A DNA stretch of 64,000 bases from an uncultured Alphaproteobacteria bacterium (GTDB taxonomy: Bacteria; Pseudomonadota; Alphaproteobacteria; HIMB59; GCA-002718135). Below the pieces are notes generated by a model. The model ran no database searches and was not told where the DNA came from. It saw nothing but the letters and a program-made list of their open reading frames with translations. The first letter of the stretch is position 1. The number at the start of each line of letters is the position of its first letter. The position numbers and the translations under genes were made by a program. Location of the stretch: contig CACKRG010000002.1 in the NCBI GenBank assembly GCA_902602515.1, positions 1 through 64,000 on the forward strand. Direction: 5' to 3'. This document shows positions 45,366 to 56,796 of this stretch, in pieces.

Positions 45366-46250
45366 CTAATTATTCCCATTTTGCATTGCTAATTTCATAG
45401 TTTTTCCCAATGATGCCGGGGATTTTGATACCAAAACTCCAGCATTTTCTAAAGATTTAATTTTGGAATGTGCTGTACCTTTTGAGCCTGAAACGATAGC
45501 ACCTGCATGACCCATACGTTTTCCTTTAGGAGCAGATTGTCCAGCTATAAATGCTGAAACTGGTTTTTTTCTTTTTGAATTTGAAATAAATTCTGCCGCA
45601 TTTTCTTCCTCCTCGCCACCAATTTCACCTATCATTAATATTCCCTCGGTCTCATCGTCTTCTAAAAATAACTTTATACAATCTACAAAATCCATTCCAT
45701 GTATTGGGTCTCCACCAATACCAACACATGTTGATTGACCTAATCCTACCTCTGTTGTTTGTGCAACAGCTTCATAAGTTAATGTTCCTGATCTACTCAC
45801 TATACCTATTTTACCTTTTTTATGGATGAAACCAGGCATGATACCAATCTTGCATTCGGAAGGTGTTATTAAACCTGGGCAGTTTGGCCCAATCAAATAT
45901 GTTTTATTGTTAATAATTCTTTTTTTTATATCAATCATATCTAAGACTGGAATACCTTCTGTAATGCATACAATTAATTCAATGTTTGCATCTAAAGCTT
46001 CGTGGATTGCTTTAGCAGCAAACTTAGCAGGCACATAAATGACTGTTGCGTTTGCTTCAGTTTGTTTAACTGCATCAGCAACGGTATTAAACACCGGTAA
46101 ATTTAAATGGGTCTGCCCTCCTTTACCAGGCGTTACACCACCTACAAGGTTTGTACCATATGCTATAGCTTGTTCAGAATGATATGTTCCTTGTGAACCG
46201 GTAAAGCCTTGGCAAATAAGTCTTGTATTTTTATTAACTAAAATTGACAC
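45366..46250 (-). CDS. sucD: Succinate-CoA ligase alpha subunit
   Basis: '[23 protein letters not shown]', '[11 protein letters not shown]', '[14 protein letters not shown]'. Confidence 0.98.
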   Translation of the reverse strand: MSILVNKNTRLICQGFTGSQGTYHSEQAIAYGTNLVGGVTPGKGGQTHLNLPVFNTVADAVKQTEANATVIYVPAKFAAKAIHEALDANIELIVCITEGIPVLDMIDIKKRIINNKTYLIGPNCPGLITPSECKIGIMPGFIHKKGKIGIVSRSGTLTYEAVAQTTEVGLGQSTCVGIGGDPIHGMDFVDCIKLFLEDDETEGILMIGEIGGEEEENAAEFISNSKRKKPVSAFIAGQSAPKGKRMGHAGAIVSGSKGTAHSKIKSLENAGVLVSKSPASLGKTMKLAMQNGNN

Positions 46251-47434
46251 TATTCTGATAACTCCACAGCTTTCTGAGCTGCATTTGAAAAATCGTCAAT
46301 TGAAATTAATCCTAATGATGAATTATTTATAATGTCTCTTCCCTCTTTAGAATTTGTTCCTTGAAAACGTACAACAACAGGAAGTTTAAAATCTAATTCT
46401 TTAATTGCATCAATGATGCCATTAGCGATCATATCACAATGGATGATTCCTCCGAAAATATTTATGAAGACAGATTTTACATTTTTATCTGATTGAATAA
46501 TTTTGAAAGCCTTAATGGCTCTTTCTTTATTTGCTGTACCACCTAAATCTAAAAAATTGGCTGGCTCCATTCCAAATTGTTTAATAATATCCATAGTTGC
46601 CATAGCTAGACCAGCTCCGTTAACCATGCAGCCTATTTTTCCATCTAATTTAATGTAAATCATATCGTTTTCAGAAGCTTCAAGTTCTAAATCATTTTCT
46701 TCTGAAGTATCTTTTAATTTTTCAATGTCAGCCTGTCTATACAGAGCATTATCGTCAATATTAATTTTAGCATCTAAAAGAATTAGTTTTTCATCTTTTG
46801 TCACAACAAGAGGATTAATTTCAATTAAAGAAGCATCTATTTCGACATAGGCCTTACATAAATTTGAAACAATTTCTTTAAATTGGTTAAACTCATTAAT
46901 AGAAAAATTTAATTTATTTTGAAGACTATCACTAATTGTAAAATCTTCTAAGTTATCAAAATAAACATATTGAATTCTTTCTGGTGTTTTCTCAGCTACA
47001 TCTTCTATGTCTACACCACCAGCATCAGATACCATCATCATTAATTTTGATTGATTCCTATCAAGAAGAATACTTAAATAATATTCCCTTTCAATGTCAC
47101 ATCCAGCTTCTAAATAAATTCTATTTACTAACTTTCCCTCATTACCTGTTTGTTTTGTAATCAATATGTTACCCATCATTCCTTTTGCAATTTTTTGTGC
47201 ATCATCAATTGATTCTGTTATTTGTACTCCACCTTTTGTATTAAATGGTTTTAAAAATTTCCCTGCTCCTCTTCCTCCAGCATGTATCTGTGATTTGATA
47301 ACCCAAGGTGGTCCTTTTATATTTTGTAAATCTTTTTCTAAATCATCAACATTTTCAATGTAACTTTTGCCTTCAAGTATAGGTAGATTGTACTTTCTTA
47401 GTAGATCTTTGGCTTGGTATTCATGCAAATTCAT
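46250..47434 (-). CDS. sucC: Succinate-CoA ligase beta subunit
   Basis: '[19 protein letters not shown]', '[17 protein letters not shown]'. Confidence 0.98.
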   Translation of the reverse strand: MNLHEYQAKDLLRKYNLPILEGKSYIENVDDLEKDLQNIKGPPWVIKSQIHAGGRGAGKFLKPFNTKGGVQITESIDDAQKIAKGMMGNILITKQTGNEGKLVNRIYLEAGCDIEREYYLSILLDRNQSKLMMMVSDAGGVDIEDVAEKTPERIQYVYFDNLEDFTISDSLQNKLNFSINEFNQFKEIVSNLCKAYVEIDASLIEINPLVVTKDEKLILLDAKINIDDNALYRQADIEKLKDTSEENDLELEASENDMIYIKLDGKIGCMVNGAGLAMATMDIIKQFGMEPANFLDLGGTANKERAIKAFKIIQSDKNVKSVFINIFGGIIHCDMIANGIIDAIKELDFKLPVVVRFQGTNSKEGRDIINNSSLGLISIDDFSNAAQKAVELSE

Positions 47435-47475
47435 TTTGATAAAAAGGTAATAGTTAGATTAGATGAAAAATACAA

Positions 47476-48438
<963 letters not shown>

Positions 48439-48456
48439 TTAAGTTTTATACTTTAA

Positions 48457-49245
48457 TTACAATTCTGTAACAATAGCCTTTTTAAGTCCAGCAATTTCTT
48501 TGGCTGGATTTAGACCTTTAGGACAAGACCTAGTACAATTCATTATTGAATGACATCTATAAAGTTTTAATGAATCATTTATTGCTTTTAATCTCTCTTT
48601 TCTTTCTGAGTCTCTAGAGTCACTTACCCATCTTGCTGCTTGTAAAAGGACTGCAGGTCCTAGATATTCATCTCCATTCCACCAATAACTTGGACAAGAA
48701 GTAGTGCAGCAAAAACATAATACACACTCCCATTTACCATCTAGTTTTTCTCTATCTTTTGGTGATTGTTTTTTTTCGTCTACTGAGTTTTTTTCTTCAT
48801 TTGTTTTTTCACGCTGCAACCAAGGTTTAATGGAAGCTAGTTGCTCATAAGCTTTGCTAAGATCTGGAACTAAATCTTTTACTACACGCATATGTGGAAG
48901 AGGGTAAATTTTTATTTCATTCTTAACATCAGACATACTTTTCAAACATGCTAATGTGTTAACACCATCAATATTCATAGCACAGGAACCACAAACTCCT
49001 TCTCTGCAAGATCTTCTAAATGTTAAAGTTGGATCAATTTCGTTTTTTATTTTCATAAGTGCGTCTAATACCATTGGGCCACACTTTTCTTGATCTATCT
49101 CATAATTATCTATCCTAGGATTTTTATCATCTTCGGGATCCCATCTGTAGATTGCAAGTTTCTTTGGATCTTTTGCAGGTTCTTTTAGTTGGTGAGTTTT
49201 CCCTTTAGTTATTTTTGAATTTGCAGGAAGTGTAAACTGAGCCAT
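48457..49245 (-). CDS. sdhB: Succinate dehydrogenase iron-sulfur subunit
   Basis: '[19 protein letters not shown]', '[17 protein letters not shown]', '[17 protein letters not shown]'. Confidence 0.98.
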   Translation of the reverse strand: MAQFTLPANSKITKGKTHQLKEPAKDPKKLAIYRWDPEDDKNPRIDNYEIDQEKCGPMVLDALMKIKNEIDPTLTFRRSCREGVCGSCAMNIDGVNTLACLKSMSDVKNEIKIYPLPHMRVVKDLVPDLSKAYEQLASIKPWLQREKTNEEKNSVDEKKQSPKDREKLDGKWECVLCFCCTTSCPSYWWNGDEYLGPAVLLQAARWVSDSRDSERKERLKAINDSLKLYRCHSIMNCTRSCPKGLNPAKEIAGLKKAIVTEL

Positions 49246-51038
49246 TAGTAAACTCTTCTTTTAGGTGGTATTGGTTGAACATGATTAGTTAGAGTATTCA
49301 TATGAACACCTCTGGAACCCATACTCACATCTCCTTTATCGTTTAACCAGGCTAAAGAATGAACTAACCAATTATTATCATCTCTTTCTTTATAATCTTC
49401 TCTTGCATGTGCACCTCTACTTTCAGTTCGATTTAACGCAGAATGAAGAGTTACTTTTGATTGAACCATTAAATTTTGTAATTCTAAAGCTTCAACTAAG
49501 TCTGTATTAAAAATTAATGATTTGTCTTTAATATCTATATCATCCATAGAGCTTTCGACTTTTGAAAATTCTTCAATACCTTTTGATATGAGATCATGAG
49601 TTCTAAATACTGCACATTTTTGCTGCATTATATGTTGCATGGAAGTGCGAAGTTCTCCAGTTGTTGAGTTTCCTTTGCTGTTTCTAATCTTATCAAATCG
49701 CTCAATAATATTATCTGTTTTTGATTTACTAATTTCAATTTTTTTAGAATTTGGTTTTACTTTTTCTTTACATGTTAGACTAGCTGCTTTGCCAAAAACA
49801 ACAAGATCGATTAATGAATTTGTTCCTAATCTATTAGCACCGTGTACAGAAACACATGCAGCCTCACCGACAGCCATTAAACCTTCACATATATTATCTG
49901 GATTTTCATTTGTTGGCCTTAAAACTTCAGTTCTATAATTTGTCGGTATTCCACCCATATTATAATGAACTGTTGGAAGAACTGGTATTGGATCTTTAGT
50001 TAGATCAACTCCGGCAAATATTTTTGCAGTTTCTGATATACCTGGTAATCTTTTATGTAATGTATCAGCATCAATGTGCTCAAGATGAAGTAGCACATGA
50101 TCGGCATTATCTCCACAGCCTCTATTTTCACTAATTTCAATAGTCATTGCTCGGCTTACTACATCCCTTGATGCTAGATCTTTTGCATTTGGAGCATATC
50201 TTTCCATAAATCTCTCACCATCACTATTAGTTAAATATCCACCTTCTCCTCTTGCTCCCTCAGTGATTAACACTCCTGCACCGTAAACTCCTGTTGGATG
50301 GAACTGAATAAATTCCATATCAGAAAGAGGTAGGTTTTGTCTTAAAGCCATTGCACTACCGTCACCAGTACAAATATGAGCACTCGTGGATGAGAAGTAA
50401 GCTCTTCCATATCCACCAGTAGCTAGAATTGTTTGATGAGATAAAAATCGATGGATTGATCCATCCTCTAAACACCATGTTACCACACCAATGCAATTAC
50501 CTTGATCATCAGAAATTAAATCTAAAACAAAATATTCAATATAAAATTCTACATTATTTTTAAGTGATTGCTGATAAAGTGTATGGAGTAAAGCATGTCC
50601 CGTTCTATCAGCTGCTGCACAAGCTCTCATAGCAGGAGCTCCCTCGCCATTATTGGTTAAGTGTCCGCCAAAAGGTCTTTGATAGATCTTGCCATCATCT
50701 GTTCTACTAAAAGGCATGCCATATTCTTCAAGTTCAATTACTGCTTCAGGGGCTTTAGAACATAAGTATTCAATTGCATCTTGATCACCAAGCCAGTCGG
50801 AACCCTTAACTGTATCATACATGTGCCACTTCCAATTATCTTCACCCATATTACCTAGTGCTGCTCCAATTCCACCTTGTGCTGCAACAGTATGACTTCT
50901 TGTTGGAAACACTTTTGATATACAGGCTGTTTTTAATCCGGCTTCTGCACATCCAAGGGTAGCTCTCAGTCCTGACCCGCCAGCTCCGACAACTACAACG
51001 TCATAATGGTGATCAATAATTTTGTATGAATTAGTCAT
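49245..51038 (-). CDS. sdhA: Succinate dehydrogenase flavoprotein subunit
   Basis: '[50 protein letters not shown]'. Confidence 0.99.
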   Translation of the reverse strand: MTNSYKIIDHHYDVVVVGAGGSGLRATLGCAEAGLKTACISKVFPTRSHTVAAQGGIGAALGNMGEDNWKWHMYDTVKGSDWLGDQDAIEYLCSKAPEAVIELEEYGMPFSRTDDGKIYQRPFGGHLTNNGEGAPAMRACAAADRTGHALLHTLYQQSLKNNVEFYIEYFVLDLISDDQGNCIGVVTWCLEDGSIHRFLSHQTILATGGYGRAYFSSTSAHICTGDGSAMALRQNLPLSDMEFIQFHPTGVYGAGVLITEGARGEGGYLTNSDGERFMERYAPNAKDLASRDVVSRAMTIEISENRGCGDNADHVLLHLEHIDADTLHKRLPGISETAKIFAGVDLTKDPIPVLPTVHYNMGGIPTNYRTEVLRPTNENPDNICEGLMAVGEAACVSVHGANRLGTNSLIDLVVFGKAASLTCKEKVKPNSKKIEISKSKTDNIIERFDKIRNSKGNSTTGELRTSMQHIMQQKCAVFRTHDLISKGIEEFSKVESSMDDIDIKDKSLIFNTDLVEALELQNLMVQSKVTLHSALNRTESRGAHAREDYKERDDNNWLVHSLAWLNDKGDVSMGSRGVHMNTLTNHVQPIPPKRRVY

Positions 51039-51368
51039 TTAAAACACCATTCTCACTAAATTTACAGTAATTAAAATCATGATAAAATAAATAAGATAAT
51101 TAATTGATACTTTAATAAATTTGGCTGTCTTTTTCGATGTGACATAATCTTCAATAATTGTTTGCAGTCCTAATTTTGAATGCAGAAGCATAGATTGCAT
51201 CATCACAAAAAATAAGGATGCATTAACATAGGATTGAAAAAAAATTTCTATTTCAGAATAAGTCATCTTTGATAATGATATTGCAGAGTATATAAACCAA
51301 AACGTCAATGGTATTAAAATTGAAGCAGTAATTCTTTGGGTTAACCATTTAAAAGCATAATTTTTCAT
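51039..51368 (-). CDS. sdhD: Succinate dehydrogenase membrane anchor subunit
   Basis: 3-TM protein between sdhC and sdhA; 'WLTQRITASILIPLTFWFI'. Confidence 0.9.
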   Translation of the reverse strand: MKNYAFKWLTQRITASILIPLTFWFIYSAISLSKMTYSEIEIFFQSYVNASLFFVMMQSMLLHSKLGLQTIIEDYVTSKKTAKFIKVSINYLIYFIMILITVNLVRMVF

Positions 51369-51745
51369 GCGAAGTACCAGACAACTAAACTAGAAATTAA
51401 AGTTAAACATATAACAGCATAACCCGATTTATATACTTGAGATAATTCCATTCCAATACCGAATGACCAATATAATTTTCTACATCCATTAAATAAATGG
51501 TAAAAAATACCAACAGTCCAAATCATTAGAACTAGTTTAAACAAAATACTCTTAGAGAGAGTTTCAAAATAAATATAAAATTCGGGACCAAAACTAATTA
51601 AAAAAAACCAAATTGAAATTAATAGCGCACCCACACTTAACCCTATTCCAGATATCCTATGAAAAATTGAAAATACTGCTGTAAGTACTCTTTTGTGAAT
51701 AGATAGGTGAGGTGATAATGGTCTATTATCAGTCATTTTTTTCAT
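51365..51745 (-). CDS. sdhC: Succinate dehydrogenase cytochrome b556 subunit
   Basis: 'NRPLSPHLSIHKRVLTAVFSIFHRISGIGLSVG', 'FYHLFNGCRKLYW'. Confidence 0.94.
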   Translation of the reverse strand: MKKMTDNRPLSPHLSIHKRVLTAVFSIFHRISGIGLSVGALLISIWFFLISFGPEFYIYFETLSKSILFKLVLMIWTVGIFYHLFNGCRKLYWSFGIGMELSQVYKSGYAVICLTLISSLVVWYFA

Positions 51746-51853
51746 TTTTTTTATGTTTCATAAGTAAGTATTTTTCTTCAAATTTCAAAATATTAATGGT
51801 TTAGTTATTTTTTCTTACTATCACGGAAGTTTGTAAAATGTTGATAAAAAGTG

Positions 51854-51893
51854 CCAAATTTTATGAAAATCATCCAAATTTAATGCCAAATTT
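51854..51893. repeat. Three direct copies of CCAAATTT upstream of sdhC
   Basis: CCAAATTT at 51854-51861, 51874-51881 and 51886-51893. Confidence 0.4.
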
Positions 51894-51936
51894 AACTAAA
51901 AATCTTGAATTTTAAATAGATAGATATTACTCTTAA

Positions 51937-52090
51937 TAAGCCGGATAATACTCGTTTCTTAGCTTCGGAGGAACGCCAAGAATTTTAATTATCTTACCCG
52001 CCGTTTGATAATTAATTGAGTTTCTTATTCTAGAGAGGTGTCTGCCAAGGTGCAAAACTAGTTTTAGAGTCCGGCCTACTCTAAATTTTT
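51937..52090 (+). ncRNA. Putative rod-like structured small RNA of unknown family
   Basis: Nested helices on one axis: GCCGGA 51940-51945/TCCGGC 52070-52075; CTcGTTT/AAACtAG; CTTcGG/CCAAG; ACGCC/GGTGT; AGAAT/ATTCT; TTAATTATC 51985-51993/GATAATTAA 52007-52015; ends in an intrinsic terminator. No convincing CDS in the region. Confidence 0.6.
52063..52090 (+). terminator. Intrinsic terminator hairpin TTTAGAGT-ccggcct-ACTCTAAA-TTTTT
   Basis: 8-bp perfect inverted repeat followed by a T5 run on the + strand; overlaps the stop codon of the convergent hydrolase gene. Confidence 0.65.
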
Positions 52091-53062
52091 ATTAAAAAAA
52101 TCTTCCATCTTTTTAGAGTATACTTCTGGAAATTTAAACATAGCATCCACATGATAGGAGTCTTCAGCTAACCAAAACTCAGCATTAATATTATTTTGAT
52201 TTGTGTATTCCTTAAAATAATTAAAATGTCTTGTTAATACTCTAGTATCTAAATCACCGTGAGTAAAAAAATAGAATTGTTTATCTGATAATTTTTTAGC
52301 TGGAGATAGTTGCCTTGGGTCTATTCCAGTTAAAATTCTTCCAGCAAAACTTACAGCTGGTCCAAATTCTATGGCAAGGCCATACCTTGCTATTTCATCT
52401 TTTAAAATCATATTGAATTCAGCAAGAGGGCTGTCAGCCCAAATTGCTTGTATCTGTGGCTCTGCATTTGCTGCAAAAATAGATGTACTAGCTCCAAGAG
52501 AAATTCCATGAAGGCCTATACTAGTAGACTTGAAACCAATTTGTTTTAAAAAGTCGAATGCACCAAGAATATCATTATACGACTTTAATCCTAAATCATC
52601 GTAACTGCTCACAGTATCACTTTGACCATAGTTTCTTAAATCTATTGTGAGAACATTAAAATTTTTATTAACTAAAAAACTTGTAATAATGTTAGACTCA
52701 GACTTACATTTACCATTTGGGCTTATACCATGTGTAACGATTATTATCGGTCTATTAGGAAAATAATTAAACAACCATCCATTAATCTTAATATCGGAGT
52801 CACGAGATTGAAAATACACATCTTGCCATTCATCTAAATAGTATTCTTTAAAGTTAAAGTTTTCTCTTACTAATTGCTGTGCCAAAATAGAATATTCATG
52901 TGAGTCAACTTTAGTGCTCCACGAATTTGGAAGAGATCCTTCATGTAAACCACATGTTGGATCTATTTTTAAAATTTGATAGGCCACATAGAAACCTATG
53001 GTAAAATAAAGTAATACTAATAAAACTATTGCACTAATAAAAATTCTAATAATGTATTTCAT
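52076..53062 (-). CDS. Alpha/beta hydrolase, membrane-anchored
   Basis: N-terminal TM; 'IIVTHGISPNGKCKSESN', 'GLHGISLGASTSIFAA', 'FFTHGDLDTRV'. Confidence 0.85.
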   Translation of the reverse strand: MKYIIRIFISAIVLLVLLYFTIGFYVAYQILKIDPTCGLHEGSLPNSWSTKVDSHEYSILAQQLVRENFNFKEYYLDEWQDVYFQSRDSDIKINGWLFNYFPNRPIIIVTHGISPNGKCKSESNIITSFLVNKNFNVLTIDLRNYGQSDTVSSYDDLGLKSYNDILGAFDFLKQIGFKSTSIGLHGISLGASTSIFAANAEPQIQAIWADSPLAEFNMILKDEIARYGLAIEFGPAVSFAGRILTGIDPRQLSPAKKLSDKQFYFFTHGDLDTRVLTRHFNYFKEYTNQNNINAEFWLAEDSYHVDAMFKFPEVYSKKMEDFFNKNLE

Positions 53063-54099
53063 TAATCTGGTTTCACAATTGTCATTTCATATAGTCTGCT
53101 AGCGGTTCTTTTGAATTCTTCAGCAAGATTAGTAATACTATTTAAAGAATTAATAGGCTTAGATGCCAATATAACTATTGAACAATTATTCTGATAAAGC
53201 ATATCAATTAAGCTTATAAATCTGCGGCAGGAATCTTTTTTTTCTTGATTAAACTCTGGAACATTATTTAGAAAAATTAATCTAAATTTTTTTGCTATAT
53301 TATCATAATCTAAATGACTTAAATTATCTTCACAAATTTTATCAAAGTCTGTCATTAATATATTTGATGAACATTTATTAAATATAATTTCTCTACTATT
53401 AGATTTTACACTTATGGTTGTAATATGTGAATTGTCTACAAACCGATTAAAAAGCTTGTTAAATTCATCATTTGTTTCTTGATTAATAGGAGTAAAGTAT
53501 GTTTTTGATTGATTAAGTGTCTCCCTCCTATAGTCTGTATTAATATTGATATTGATAATTTCATAATTTTTTTTTATTATATCAATAAAAGGCAAGAAGT
53601 CATTTCTTTGGAGTCCATCTTTATACAAATCATCAGGATGAAAATTTGATGAAATAATCAAAAATATTTTATATTTTGATAAAAAGAAAAAAATTTTTTT
53701 AATAATTAATGCATCTACAATGTTAAAAATATGCATTTCATCAACAAAAAGTATTTTAAATTTTTTCCCCAAATTTTTTATATAATCTTCAATTGCTTCA
53801 TCTTTACTTGATGAATCTTTAATAACTCTATGAATCTCTATCATTAAATTATTAAAATGGATTTTGGTACCCACTTTTGAATTTTGATAGAAAAGATTTA
53901 AAAGAAATGTTTTTCCTGTGCCAACTTTTCCATATAGATAGATACCATTCTTTTTACTACTGTTTGAGAAAAGATTGTTTTTTTTATTTTTATTCCAAAT
54001 ATTATCAATTTTTTTTAATACATCTAATTGTGATCGATTTGATTTAATAAAATTATTTTCGACAAAACTATTGTATTGATCAATAACAGTAAACGACAT
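53062..54099 (-). CDS. zapE: Cell division protein ZapE (AFG1-like ATPase)
   Basis: 'GIYLYGKVGTGKTFLLNLFYQ', 'ILFVDEMHIFNIVDALIIKKIF', 'DYRRETL', 'EFKRTASRLYEM'. Confidence 0.92.
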   Translation of the reverse strand: MSFTVIDQYNSFVENNFIKSNRSQLDVLKKIDNIWNKNKKNNLFSNSSKKNGIYLYGKVGTGKTFLLNLFYQNSKVGTKIHFNNLMIEIHRVIKDSSSKDEAIEDYIKNLGKKFKILFVDEMHIFNIVDALIIKKIFFFLSKYKIFLIISSNFHPDDLYKDGLQRNDFLPFIDIIKKNYEIINININTDYRRETLNQSKTYFTPINQETNDEFNKLFNRFVDNSHITTISVKSNSREIIFNKCSSNILMTDFDKICEDNLSHLDYDNIAKKFRLIFLNNVPEFNQEKKDSCRRFISLIDMLYQNNCSIVILASKPINSLNSITNLAEEFKRTASRLYEMTIVKPD

Positions 54100-54251
54100 T
54101 ATTTTTTACCCAAAAAAGAGGATAGCTTTTTTAATGTTTCATTTTCTGAATTTGAAATTTTATTCATTTCTTTCTTTTTTTTAAGTCTTTTATATTCTTT
54201 TAAAAGAAAAGTTAAACTTTCTGATATATCTTTTGTTGTATCCTTAATCAT
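54099..54251 (-). CDS. Small 50-aa Lys-rich ORF between MFS gene and zapE
   Basis: Read from the minus strand: MIKDTTKDISESLTFLLKEYKRLKKKKEMNKISNSENETLKKLSSFLGKK*; ATGATTAA overlap with upstream MFS stop and TAATG overlap with zapE start. Confidence 0.6.
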   Translation of the reverse strand: MIKDTTKDISESLTFLLKEYKRLKKKKEMNKISNSENETLKKLSSFLGKK

Positions 54252-55434
54252 TTATATTTAGAGCGATTGGTAAAATAGTTGCAACTATAATTATAAATAA
54301 AGAAACAAATGAAATTAATCCAATACCAAAACCCCAATCAATTATATAACCAAAGATAACTGGAGATAAAGCACTAGCCAGTACACCAATTGCATGAAAA
54401 AGGGCTTTTACTGTACCTAAACTTTCTAATCCAAATAGTTCAGCCCATAGTGAGCCAATGAAAGGAGCTGTAATTCCAAGATTAAAACCATAAAGAGACA
54501 TATATAATAGTAGAAAGAAATAACTATCTAGCCAAATTAAAATTAGTAATCCAAAAAAAATTGGAAACAAAATGAATAATATTGCTTTTTTTGGATTTAG
54601 TAGATCTATTAGTGGGCCTCCTAAAAGCAGACCAAAAATAGAAAAACCACCTAAAAAAATAAATCCTACACCTAACATTTCTATAGTCCATCCTTTTTGA
54701 GTGAAAATAAAAATTTGATGAAACATTAAACCTGTGCCTATAAAAGAAAAAGCAGTTGTAATTGGAAGATAAATTAAGAAATTTTTATTTTTAATTACAT
54801 CAATAGTTTTCCATTTTTTACTATCTTTATTAATTGATTCTTTAAATTTTTCTTGTCTTGAGCTTTGATTGTTTAACGTAAAATATAAAACTGGTAAAAA
54901 GATTAACAAACTTAAAGAGCATAATAACCAGATTTGCTTGAAGTTAAAATAATAGTTTAAATAAATTACTAAAAAAGGTAGAAACATCACTCCTAACATT
55001 CCTCCAAGATTTCCAATAGATATAGCCTTGCCTCTATCTTTTCCAAAATATCTTGTCATTGTTGTTATTCCGGCATGATTCATTGCTCCTTGACCAAAAA
55101 ACCTTAATGAAAAAATTATTAAAAAAAGATAAATCACACTTGGTGGTAAAATATAAATTGCTAAACATGAAATAAACAATCCTAGAGTCACTAACAAAGA
55201 ATAAATTCTTAAATCAATGAAATCGATAAGTTTAGCAAAATTTATAAGCAATAATGAGCTTAATGTAGTGGACAATGCATATATTAAACCAAATTGGCCA
55301 TCTGTAAGAGAGTAAAGATTTTTTATATCATCATTAAAAAGTGCAATAAAAAATGTTTGACCATAACTAGCAAAAAAAATTATTAAAAATCCATAAATTA
55401 GTAGTTTTGGATCATGAAAGAAAAATTTTCTCAT
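54244..55434 (-). CDS. MFS transporter
   Basis: About 12 TM; 'RYFGKDRGKAISIGNLGGMLGVMFLPFL'. Confidence 0.87.
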   Translation of the reverse strand: MRKFFFHDPKLLIYGFLIIFFASYGQTFFIALFNDDIKNLYSLTDGQFGLIYALSTTLSSLLLINFAKLIDFIDLRIYSLLVTLGLFISCLAIYILPPSVIYLFLIIFSLRFFGQGAMNHAGITTMTRYFGKDRGKAISIGNLGGMLGVMFLPFLVIYLNYYFNFKQIWLLCSLSLLIFLPVLYFTLNNQSSRQEKFKESINKDSKKWKTIDVIKNKNFLIYLPITTAFSFIGTGLMFHQIFIFTQKGWTIEMLGVGFIFLGGFSIFGLLLGGPLIDLLNPKKAILFILFPIFFGLLILIWLDSYFFLLLYMSLYGFNLGITAPFIGSLWAELFGLESLGTVKALFHAIGVLASALSPVIFGYIIDWGFGIGLISFVSLFIIIVATILPIALNIND

Positions 55435-56111
55435 TTTTTATCCAAGTCTTTTTTAACTTTAATTAGTAAATTAACCATTTTAATTTTGTTTATCCTTCCT
55501 GTATTTACATTTCTAGGACTAGGGTGATAGCTGCCAATCAATACTTTATTGTCTGGAAGCTTGTTTTTACTTCCGTGACCAAAAATATAGTCTTTGTTTT
55601 TTATATCATAATTTTGTTTGTAGTAATTTATACAAGCATCATGTGCGATTTTACCTAAAGCTAATATAGTTGAGGTATTTGTTAATAGATTAATTTCTTT
55701 ATTAAAAAATTTAAAACAAGTTTTAAGCTCTGATGAAGTAGGTTTATCTCCTGGAGGAACACATTTTAGAGCTGTAGTTAGGTATAGATTTTTCAGAACA
55801 AGACCGTCATTTTTATTTATTGAAATTGGTTGATTACAAAAACCAGCTTCAAATAAACATTTAAATAGAAAGTCTGCCGACCTATCCCCAGTAAAAACTC
55901 TTCCTGTTCTATTACCGCCATGAGCTGCAGGAGCTAAGCCAACCATTAAAAGTTTAGCCTTTTGATCTCCATAACCTGTTATGGGTCTGCCCCAATATAT
56001 TTCATTTTTATATTGTTTTCTTTTTTCAGTAGCAATTTTTTCTCTAAAATTAACAAGACGGGTACATTGCTGGCAATCTACTATTGATTTATTTAATTTA
56101 CTTAATGTCAT
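55431..56111 (-). CDS. Uracil-DNA glycosylase family protein (type 5/UdgB-like)
   Basis: 'MVGLAPAAHGGNRTGRVFTGDRSADFLF', four-Cys Fe-S cluster pattern 'CQQCTRL', 'GSYHPSPRNVNTGR'. Confidence 0.9.
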   Translation of the reverse strand: MTLSKLNKSIVDCQQCTRLVNFREKIATEKRKQYKNEIYWGRPITGYGDQKAKLLMVGLAPAAHGGNRTGRVFTGDRSADFLFKCLFEAGFCNQPISINKNDGLVLKNLYLTTALKCVPPGDKPTSSELKTCFKFFNKEINLLTNTSTILALGKIAHDACINYYKQNYDIKNKDYIFGHGSKNKLPDNKVLIGSYHPSPRNVNTGRINKIKMVNLLIKVKKDLDKK

Positions 56112-56141
56112 AAGGAAAATATTTATTTATATTACACCAAT

Positions 56142-56705
56142 ATGATTAATGAAAGAGCTAAAGCAATCTTAGATTTTTGTTTTATTGATACAAAACAGGA
56201 GCAATGGTTCATAAAGGATGAAAATTTTGATTTAAAATTAAAAGAATTGTTTATTTCAGATTACAATAAGGCGATTATCAATGAATATGATGAATGGCAA
56301 GATAACCCAGAAGAATGTGTAGCCTTAGTTTTAATTCTTGATCAATTATCCAGAAATTTTTTTAGAGGTAGTTCTCAAGCATACGATCAGGATTATAAAT
56401 GTAGATTAATTGTAAATGAGGCAGTTGATAGGGGATATTTGGAAGAAATGGATATGGAAAAAATACATTTTTTATTATTACCTCTTATTCATAGTGAGGA
56501 TTTAAGTGATCATATATTTGGCCACAAATTAGTAGATACATATTTAAAAAATCATAAAGAATATAAAAAAATTAAAAAAGCATGGAATGATCATACCATA
56601 GCAATTAAAAAATTTGGAAGATACCCTCATCGAAATAAATCTCTAAATAGAGTTTCTACAAAAGAGGAAGAATTATTTTTGAAACAACCTAATAGTTCGT
56701 GGTAA
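56142..56705 (+). CDS. DUF924 family protein
   Basis: 'ILDFCFIDTKQEQWF', 'LILDQLSRNFFRGSSQAYDQD', 'FGRYPHRNKSLNR'. Confidence 0.92.
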   Translation: MINERAKAILDFCFIDTKQEQWFIKDENFDLKLKELFISDYNKAIINEYDEWQDNPEECVALVLILDQLSRNFFRGSSQAYDQDYKCRLIVNEAVDRGYLEEMDMEKIHFLLLPLIHSEDLSDHIFGHKLVDTYLKNHKEYKKIKKAWNDHTIAIKKFGRYPHRNKSLNRVSTKEEELFLKQPNSSW

Positions 56706-56720
56706 TAATCATTAATTATA

Positions 56721-56795
56721 GGTCTCGTGGTGAAATGGATATCACACGTGTCTTCGGAACATGGATTTGGGGTTCGAGTCCCTACGAGACCACCA
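56721..56795 (+). tRNA. tRNA-Arg (anticodon TCG), CCA encoded
   Basis: Acceptor GGTCTCG/CGAGACC, anticodon stem CGTGT/ACATG with loop CTTCGGA, T arm TGGGG-TTCGAGT-CCCTA, terminal CCA. Confidence 0.92.
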
Positions 56796-56796
56796 A

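Noticed and set aside
51937-52090. Assignment of the rod-like RNA to 6S, SRP RNA, tmRNA or RNase P RNA
   Set aside because: Overall shape is 6S-like, but I could not recognise the conserved sequence blocks of any of these; left as unknown until a covariance-model search is run.
54076-54261. 61-aa plus-strand ORF
   Set aside because: Phe/Ser-rich antisense frame; the minus-strand 50-aa ORF in the same interval fits operon start/stop overlaps much better.
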